Shown here piece after piece: positions 5,221 through 9,570 of a stretch of DNA of 9,570 nucleotides. Numbering within the stretch: position 1 is the first letter of the stretch; every line of letters begins with the position of its first letter. The DNA lies in NCBI GenBank assembly GCA_043818215.1, contig JBDRGC010000194.1:1-9570 (forward strand), in the 5' to 3' direction. The translations under genes were made by a program, and so were the position numbers. The DNA is from JBDRGC01 sp043818215 (lineage in GTDB: Bacteria; Chloroflexota; Anaerolineae; Anaerolineales; UBA11858). The notes below the pieces were generated by a model. It ran no database searches. It was not told the DNA's origin and worked only from the letters and a program-made list of their open reading frames with translations.

Positions 5221-6795
5221 TTATTTGCCTAACAATACCTCTACGGCCTTCTCCAACTGCGGATCGCGCCCGGCCTGGAGATCCTCCTCGCTCAAAATGA
5301 TGATCTGATCAGGCTCCATGCCCAGCGAGTCGATGTCGAAACCTTCGTCGATGAAGGCCTGGGGAATTCCCACAATCGGGTAGTCAGGCTCCAATCCGAT
5401 TTGGTGTATCTGCCGTTCGTTGGGGGTCAGCCAGCGGGCAATGGTCACGCGGACAGCTCCCTGGTCATCGCTGAGGGGCATCCAATTCTGGACAGATCCC
5501 TTCCCGAAGGAGGTTACTCCCACCAGTGGGGCGCGCCCGTAATCTTGGATGGCACCGCTCACAATTTCGGAGGCCGAGGCAGTCCCATCGTTGATCAGTA
5601 CCACCAATGGAATCTCGGTCGCTAGACCTTTCCCCATGGCTTCGTAGGTGTCCCGGCTGCCGTCGCCGTATTCTTCGTACATTATCACGCCCTCATCGAT
5701 GAACTCCGAGGCCACCTCGATGGCGCTGATAAGGTAGCCGCCGCCGTTGTTGCGTAAATCGAAAACCAGGCCGACAGGGTCTTGCGCCAGCAATTCTTCC
5801 AGAGCCTCGCGCAGTTCGTCCCTGGTATCATCACCGAAAGTGAGCAGGTGGATATAAGCCACGTCATCCTCCAGCATCCGGTACTCAAGGCTGGGAATGG
5901 TGATTGTGGCGCGGGTGATTTCCACATCGAAAGGGATTTCCACCCCGGCCCGGCGGATGGTCAGGATCACTGTCGAATCGGCTGGCCCCAGCACCCGCCA
6001 GATGACCAGGTTGCCGTCGATGCCGGTCATATCGTCGCCATCTATAGCGATGATCTCATCTCCTGGCCGCAGCCCGGCTTCTTCCGCCGGAGACCCCGAC
6101 ATTGGGCTGACAATGGTCAGATATTCAAGGGTGGGATCCACCCAGGCTCCAATGCCCTCGTAGGTTCCATCCAAAGGAATGTTGGCTTGAGTGTATTGAT
6201 CAGGGTCCATGTACGAAGTGTGCTGGTCGCCCAGGGAATCCAACATGCCGCTGATAGCTCCTTGCATCAGGGCCTGATCGTCGGGGGCATGGGCGAGTGC
6301 CCAGTTTTCCCAAAAAGGCGTAAAGAGTTCTTGCATCTCATCTGGAGTCCCGCTCTGAGATATGTATTCGTCGGTTCCGGGGATCTGTGCTGTGGTGATA
6401 CTCACCGTATCGTTGATGGATTCCAACATGCCTTGAATGGCACCCTCCATCATGGCCTCATCGTCCACCGGCTGGTCCACGTATTGTTCGTGTACTATGT
6501 CCCAGGCTTCCCAGAATGGAGCAAACATATCTTCCAGATCGTCGGGGGGAGGGGGGACATCTGGGATAGATTCTGATGTGGGGGGAGCTTCTGGTAAGTC
6601 TAGTTCGGATACATCGGTATCAGGTTCGTCTAAGTTAGAAGTGAAAGGCAGCTCGACAATAGGCTGTGATGTGTCGCTTCCTTGGGACGTGTTGGATGTG
6701 AAACGATTCCCGATGAGTATTCCAGCCGAGAACATGCCGGCTAACAAAATGCAGGCTATCAAAACGCCTGATACTATAACAACAAGTTTTTTCAT
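5221..6795 (-). CDS. S41-family C-terminal processing peptidase with PDZ domain
   Basis: The protein has 524 residues. An N-terminal anchor (2-29) precedes an acidic Pro-rich linker (about 45-88), so the enzyme probably faces outside. A helical S41 N-domain follows, seen twice (90-129 and 157-190), then a PDZ domain (about 208-295, with SPAEEAGLRPGDEIIAIDG) and the catalytic domain. GTASASEIVSGAIQDYG holds the likely nucleophile S407; D418 and K432 (FGKGSVQ) complete the Ser-Lys arrangement at the spacing of Tsp/Prc. NNGGGY (349-354) is the substrate-strand motif. The family trims or degrades exported proteins from their C-termini. The ATG at 6795 has GGAG six bases upstream (6802-6805) and starts a clean MKK signal anchor; a TTG eight codons earlier is unlikely. 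All active-site residues appear present. Confidence 0.93.
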   Translation of the reverse strand: MKKLVVIVSGVLIACILLAGMFSAGILIGNRFTSNTSQGSDTSQPIVELPFTSNLDEPDTDVSELDLPEAPPTSESIPDVPPPPDDLEDMFAPFWEAWDIVHEQYVDQPVDDEAMMEGAIQGMLESINDTVSITTAQIPGTDEYISQSGTPDEMQELFTPFWENWALAHAPDDQALMQGAISGMLDSLGDQHTSYMDPDQYTQANIPLDGTYEGIGAWVDPTLEYLTIVSPMSGSPAEEAGLRPGDEIIAIDGDDMTGIDGNLVIWRVLGPADSTVILTIRRAGVEIPFDVEITRATITIPSLEYRMLEDDVAYIHLLTFGDDTRDELREALEELLAQDPVGLVFDLRNNGGGYLISAIEVASEFIDEGVIMYEEYGDGSRDTYEAMGKGLATEIPLVVLINDGTASASEIVSGAIQDYGRAPLVGVTSFGKGSVQNWMPLSDDQGAVRVTIARWLTPNERQIHQIGLEPDYPIVGIPQAFIDEGFDIDSLGMEPDQIIILSEEDLQAGRDPQLEKAVEVLLGK

Positions 6796-6894
6796 ATTAA
6801 TCTCCGTTTTGTGTGGCAAGATGCCATCAAGATTACCACAATTGTGTTAGAAAAATGTAAACGAGCATTTACCGGGTGTGGTGATCTGTACTTC

Positions 6895-7027
6895 CGGCGA
6901 CTGTAAGTCGCAGCAACAGGAGGACAAAGCCTGCCTGCGCAGGCTGGATACCAGTCCACACTTCGACAAGCTCTGTGCAAGCTCCGGTGGACTTCGTGCA
7001 TTTCGTTGTTGCGACTTACAGTCGCCG
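6895..7027. repeat. 133-bp inverted-repeat element between CoA-transferase and S41 peptidase genes
   Basis: The ends (6895-6917 and 7005-7027) are inverted copies matching at 22 of 23. Each end is itself a palindrome, GCGACT-GTA-AGTCGC. Inside, AGTCCAC (6953-6959) pairs with GTGGACT (6987-6993), and CCTGCGCAGG is a short palindrome, so the single strand can fold into a nested cruciform. It starts 12 bases after the CoA-transferase stop and may stop transcription there, but lacks a U-run. I see no clear target duplication and no gene. The rest of the 244-bp gap (6796-6894) contains only the leader of the peptidase gene, without a convincing promoter. Confidence 0.65.
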
Positions 7028-7039
7028 TAGTAGCGTAAG

Positions 7040-7852
7040 TCAGCCTCCGATTTCGACTTTGGCGTATTGGTCCATATAAATCTGCCACGATTGCGGATCG
7101 CTGACCTGCTCAGTATAGGCCAGAATCGCCTCCCCATCCAACGGGTAGAGCGGGTGGCAGGATGTTGGCGCGGCCCCCAGCGGCGCATGGACGATAGCAT
7201 CCACCCAGGGAGCGGCCAAATCAGCCTGAGAAAGTTCTGGGACGATCTCATCAGCGGTGACGATCACCGTGTTAGCCGTCAGCGCGAGCTCTTCGTCGAC
7301 GCCTTTATTATCTCCAATTCGAGCGTTGCCCTCCGCGTCGGCTTGCAGGGCGTGGATGACGGCAATATCGGGGCGGATGGCGGGGAATGCCATCAACTCC
7401 TCCCCGCTGTACGGATCGCGGATTGTGCGGACGTCTGGACGCAGTTGGGGGAGGTCGGTGCCCAACCAGCCTCTCCCCGGCATGAAACCAATGCCTGCCA
7501 TTTGGGCGCGCAACCCGAAGGCTAGACTGGCCTCGGTTTCCTCGATGATTTCGATTTCTCCCCGGTTGGCGAGATAGGTGAACATGGGAGCCAGCCCGAA
7601 AATTTCCAGCCCAAAGTAGCAACTGCGCACTTGCGATATCATCCCCGAGCCTACCAGCAGATCGCTTTCCAGCCCGGCAGTGAACGCCAACAGGGTTAGA
7701 TCGCGCGGTTCCCCGGTATCGCGGTGCCGTTGCAGCAAAGCGCGCACGAAAGCCATTGGCCTGCGGTAGAGCGTCATTCCCCCCAGGGCGAGCATATCCC
7801 CTGACTTTACGAGACTTGCGGCCTCATATAGCGAAACATGCTTATCGATCAT
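7040..7852 (-). CDS. CoA-transferase family I, alpha (GctA-like) subunit
   Basis: The 270-residue protein has the alpha-subunit pattern of family I CoA transferases, closest by eye to glutaconate CoA-transferase subunit A. SLYEAASLVKSGDMLALGGMTLYRRPMAF (7-35) forms the glycine-rich CoA loop. Then come YFGLEIFGLAPMF (79-91), the IEIIEETEASLAFGLRAQMAGIGFMPGRGWLGTD stretch (100-133), and RPDIAVIHALQADAEGN (160-176). These enzymes move CoA between carboxylic acids in the cytoplasm. The catalytic glutamate of the family is on the beta subunit, and no beta gene is next to it, so it may act with a distant partner or have another role. The ATG at 7852 overlaps the end of the preceding small gene by 11 bp (ATGATCGATAA). 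A longer in-frame start at 7924 would add 24 non-homologous residues. Confidence 0.85.
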   Translation of the reverse strand: MIDKHVSLYEAASLVKSGDMLALGGMTLYRRPMAFVRALLQRHRDTGEPRDLTLLAFTAGLESDLLVGSGMISQVRSCYFGLEIFGLAPMFTYLANRGEIEIIEETEASLAFGLRAQMAGIGFMPGRGWLGTDLPQLRPDVRTIRDPYSGEELMAFPAIRPDIAVIHALQADAEGNARIGDNKGVDEELALTANTVIVTADEIVPELSQADLAAPWVDAIVHAPLGAAPTSCHPLYPLDGEAILAYTEQVSDPQSWQIYMDQYAKVEIGG

Positions 7853-8081
7853 TATCTTCCGTTTCCTCGTCCCCTCGCAATTCAGCGACCCGCCTGGAGA
7901 GTTCTTCCAGTTTGGCGTTTTCATCTCCCCAAGGGTCGCGCGCCCTCTTGGCCGCCCTTTGGAGCAGCTTGATCTGCCCGGTGGTTTTCCTGCGCTTCAC
8001 GGCCACGAAGATGGCTGCATTAAAGATGACAACGAGAAGAAGTGTGATGCTTATAACCAGGGTTGCTTTTTCGACATCCAT
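7842..8081 (-). CDS. Small single-pass membrane protein with C-terminal coiled coil, unknown function
   Basis: A 79-residue frame: a hydrophobic segment (about 8-29, LVISITLLLVVIFNAAIFVAV) follows a short acidic N-terminus. A basic KRRK stop-transfer patch (29-32) comes next, then a charged tail with a short heptad-like helix (LEELSRRVAELRGDEE, 58-73). By the positive-inside rule the tail should be cytoplasmic. I do not recognise a family. It sits 12 bases after the Nudix gene and its stop overlaps the CoA-transferase start, so it is almost certainly translated in the same operon. The coherent membrane-plus-helix composition argues against a chance frame. The Shine-Dalgarno is weak (GTGAG). 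Confidence 0.7.
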   Translation of the reverse strand: MDVEKATLVISITLLLVVIFNAAIFVAVKRRKTTGQIKLLQRAAKRARDPWGDENAKLEELSRRVAELRGDEETEDNDR

Positions 8082-8093
8082 TTTGTTAGCTCA

Positions 8094-8579
8094 CTAAATG
8101 TAGATTACGTATTCCTCCAGCGATTGTTCCGGGTGCGCCTGGAATTGTAGCACTTTGGCTTCGCCGCGCAAAGCCTTTGTGATGGCGATTTTGCTCAGGG
8201 CTTGCAGGTGAGGAAGTTCTTCTATTTCTTCCAGAGTGAAGAAACGCGCTCGATCGACTTCGTAGCCATCGGCCTGGGATTGTTCACCCTCGGCGTGCAG
8301 CAGAAAGATGAAGTAGGCGCTGTTTTCATCCTCGGCGAAACGGCTGCGCACACCTATCAGGCCGGCGAGTTCCGCTTCGACTCCGGCTTCTTCGTGGATT
8401 TCCCGTTTCACAGCCGTGTCGATGGTCTCATCTCGTTCGACGAAACCGCTGGGAATAGTCCACGCACCGATATGATCGCCCAGCGCCCGGCGAATCAGTA
8501 GAGCTTTGTTGCCGCACAGCACCACGCCGCCCACACCGATAGAGTACCCGATACGGTAAATTGATATATCGAAGGTCAT
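8094..8579 (-). CDS. Nudix hydrolase
   Basis: The 161-residue protein carries a full Nudix box at residues 45-67: G45, E51, R59-E60, E63-E64, G66, in the GFVERDETIDTAVKREIHEEAGV setting. This is the Mg-binding site that cleaves a nucleoside diphosphate linked to another group. SIGVGGVVLCGNKALLIRR (13-31) is the first strand pair, and the aromatic TIPSG before the box is typical. The N-terminus is short, without the zinc ribbon of NudC-type enzymes. Specificity (ADP-ribose, NAD, oxidised nucleotides or other) cannot be read from the sequence. GAGGAG six bases before the ATG (8586-8591) fixes the start. It follows the HAD phosphatase gene after 72 bases, so a shared role in nucleotide clean-up is plausible but inferred. 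Confidence 0.92.
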   Translation of the reverse strand: MTFDISIYRIGYSIGVGGVVLCGNKALLIRRALGDHIGAWTIPSGFVERDETIDTAVKREIHEEAGVEAELAGLIGVRSRFAEDENSAYFIFLLHAEGEQSQADGYEVDRARFFTLEEIEELPHLQALSKIAITKALRGEAKVLQFQAHPEQSLEEYVIYI

Positions 8580-8651
8580 TCACTACTCCTCTCGCCTTTG
8601 CGGCCTGATGTTCAACTCGTGGATATACGATGCCCGTTTGGGTATTCGCGA

Positions 8652-9290
8652 TTACCAAAACTCTGGCACGACTTTGGGCAAATCGTGGATGTCTATCAGG
8701 CTGCGATCTGCGGCGGGATGTGAGCCGTTGTGTCCCACCAGCACAGTGAAGAATCCCATCTCACGGGCCGGGGCCAGGTTGCGGGTGGAGTCATCCAGCA
8801 GGGCACACGCTCCAGGGTCGGCAACCCCTGTCAAATCCAGCGCGAGTTGGTAGGCTTCTCTGCGGGGTTTGCAGTGCGGCTCCATGGCCCACACATCCAC
8901 CATCCCCTCGAAACACTCCTCGATCCCCAAAATGGACATTACCCGATGGGCGTGCCCGGCGTCGGAATTGGTGAAAATCCACCGGCGGCGCGGCATGCTG
9001 AGCAGCATCTCACGTAATTCGGGATCAGGTTGCAGATAATCTCGCAAAGGCAGATCGTGGACGAAGTTCAAATAATCGACAGGGTCTACCTGGTAGTGAA
9101 TTTGCAGCCCGCGCAGTGTTGTGCCGTGGTTGACGAAGAAATCGTGCCGCAATTGCGGAATCTCATCCAGGGGCAGCCCCATGCGCGCGTGCAGATACAG
9201 GTCGATGCGCTGGCGGATGGCCTTCCACAGGCCGTTGGATTCCGGATACAGGGTGGAGTCGAGATCGAAGAAGATGACGTTGTAGGACAT
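8652..9290 (-). CDS. HAD-superfamily hydrolase, pyrimidine 5'-nucleotidase (SDT1/Phm8-like)
   Basis: The 212-residue protein has all four HAD motifs: FFDLDSTLYP (7-16; nucleophile D9 and acid/base D11), IFTNSD (105-110), CKPRREAY (140-147; K141) and LLDDSTRN (164-171; D166, D167). The DLDSTLYP form, alpha-helical cap (about 18-85) and GxxxxY-like spacing fit the pyrimidine 5'-nucleotidase branch, which dephosphorylates UMP or CMP, although other small phosphates are possible. It would act in the cytoplasm with Mg. The start is supported by a TATAAT seven bases upstream; no Shine-Dalgarno is present (CCCCCC precedes the ATG), suggesting a leaderless transcript. It is the first gene of the HAD-Nudix-membrane-CoA-transferase run. 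Confidence 0.9.
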   Translation of the reverse strand: MSYNVIFFDLDSTLYPESNGLWKAIRQRIDLYLHARMGLPLDEIPQLRHDFFVNHGTTLRGLQIHYQVDPVDYLNFVHDLPLRDYLQPDPELREMLLSMPRRRWIFTNSDAGHAHRVMSILGIEECFEGMVDVWAMEPHCKPRREAYQLALDLTGVADPGACALLDDSTRNLAPAREMGFFTVLVGHNGSHPAADRSLIDIHDLPKVVPEFW

Positions 9291-9297
9291 GGGGGGT

Positions 9298-9303
9298 ATT
9301 ATA
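9298..9303 (-). promoter_or_regulatory. Perfect -10 box (TATAAT) for the HAD gene; predicts leaderless mRNA
   Basis: On the minus strand TATAAT is followed by ACCCCCC and the ATG at 9290, so transcription should begin at or next to the A of ATG. No good -35 exists: at 16-18 bp upstream the sequence is the edge of the heptamer array. This is the same arrangement as at 427-432. Confidence 0.55.
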
Positions 9304-9321
9304 CAGGGAATTGGGGAATCA

Positions 9322-9420
9322 GGGATTAGGGATTAGGGACTAGGGACTAGGGACTAGGAAACAGGAAACAGGAAACCAGGAATCAGGAAACCAGGAATAA
9401 GGAAACCAGGAATAAGGAAT
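9322..9420. repeat. G-rich tandem array: five GGGAYTA heptamers, then GGAAACA/GGAATMA units
   Basis: Plus strand: GGGATTA twice, GGGACTA three times (9322-9356), GGAAACA twice (9357-9370), then a 15-bp higher-order unit GGAAACCAGGAATMA three times (9371-9385, 9386-9400, 9401-9415) and a partial copy. Five GGG runs with four-base loops (9322-9352) fit an intramolecular G-quadruplex. No coding potential is seen here. Confidence 0.85.
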
Positions 9421-9442
9421 CCGAAAACCAGTAGAGAGAGTA

Positions 9443-9526
9443 CCCTAACTCCTGACCTCTAACCCCTAACCCCTAACCCCTAATCCCTAACCCCTAACCC
9501 CTAACCCCTAACCCCTAACCCCTAAC
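9443..9526. repeat. Twelve CCCTAAC heptamers (telomere-like array)
   Basis: Exactly twelve in-phase 7-bp units: CCCTAAC, two diverged copies (TCCTGAC, CTCTAAC), CCCTAAC twice, CCCTAAT, then CCCTAAC six times. It ends in the palindrome CCCTAGGG (9526-9533). The minus strand (GTTAGGG repeats) has G-quadruplex potential. Diverged units cluster at one edge and perfect ones at the other, as expected from recent expansion. The remaining bases to 9570 show nothing I can name. Confidence 0.9.
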
Positions 9527-9570
9527 CCTAGGGTGATAAAAATCGCTCATATTTGAGAAAACCGTTGCCG

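Noticed and set aside
5782..6576. Plus-strand open frame of 264 codons
   Set aside because: It lies antisense to the S41 peptidase, whose domains and catalytic residues are unambiguous; the plus-strand translation resembles no family and has low-complexity His/Gly composition typical of an antisense frame.
6961..6998. CTTCGACAAGCTC motif as a possible recombination or attachment site
   Set aside because: Similar strings are common in dispersed bacterial repeats, and no integrase or tRNA gene is nearby.
6847..7251. Minus-strand open frame of 134 codons
   Set aside because: It crosses the inverted-repeat element and uses a different frame of the CoA-transferase C-terminus; no support as a gene.
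9443..9526. Eukaryotic telomere or chromosome end
   Set aside because: The unit is a heptamer with diverged copies, is internal to bacterial genes and sits next to a promoter for one of them. There is no sign that the sequence ends here.

Overview
The window appears to come from a Chloroflexota chromosome, probably class Anaerolineae. This assignment rests on protein style and gene content and has not been tested by a search. Every protein-coding gene I can support lies on the minus strand, so transcription runs from high to low coordinates. There is no tRNA, rRNA, CRISPR array or transposase gene.

Reading in the direction of transcription, the first group (9290 to 7040) is a small metabolic or housekeeping run. 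It holds a HAD hydrolase of the pyrimidine 5'-nucleotidase type, a Nudix hydrolase, a 79-residue single-pass membrane protein, and a CoA-transferase alpha-type subunit whose start overlaps the end of the small membrane gene. No beta subunit is present. After it comes an inverted-repeat element (6895-7027).

The second group is two membrane-associated peptidases. One is an S41/C-terminal processing peptidase with a PDZ domain and a partly duplicated N-terminal region (6795-5221). The other is a YugP-type zinc metallopeptidase (5102-4404).

The third group is the protein-insertion and translation cluster, expressed from a strong promoter at 4396-4368: rpmH (L34), rnpA, yidD, an eight-tryptophan-repeat PQQ-type propeller lipoprotein, yidC and jag/khpB, closed by a hairpin terminator (441-480). 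This is the familiar bacterial rpmH-rnpA-yidD-yidC-jag order, but with a propeller lipoprotein inserted. The 284-bp gap before yidC is filled by two palindromic elements. A truncated PfkB-family sugar kinase runs off the left edge.

The most interesting non-coding signals are: (i) a perfect Shine-Dalgarno 26 nt upstream of the rnpA AUG, separated from it by a 7-bp hairpin that would bring it to a normal distance; (ii) three separate intergenic arrays of 7-bp tandem repeats (487-521, 5151-5192, 9322-9526), the last with telomere-like CCCTAAC units and G-quadruplex potential; (iii) a 134-bp MITE-like element with perfect 17-bp terminal inverted repeats and a possible TTAG target duplication; (iv) TATAAT boxes 6-7 nt upstream of two ATG codons, predicting leaderless mRNAs. 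No wholly new multi-gene system is evident. The propeller lipoprotein embedded with YidD and YidC is the best candidate for an undescribed functional partner.
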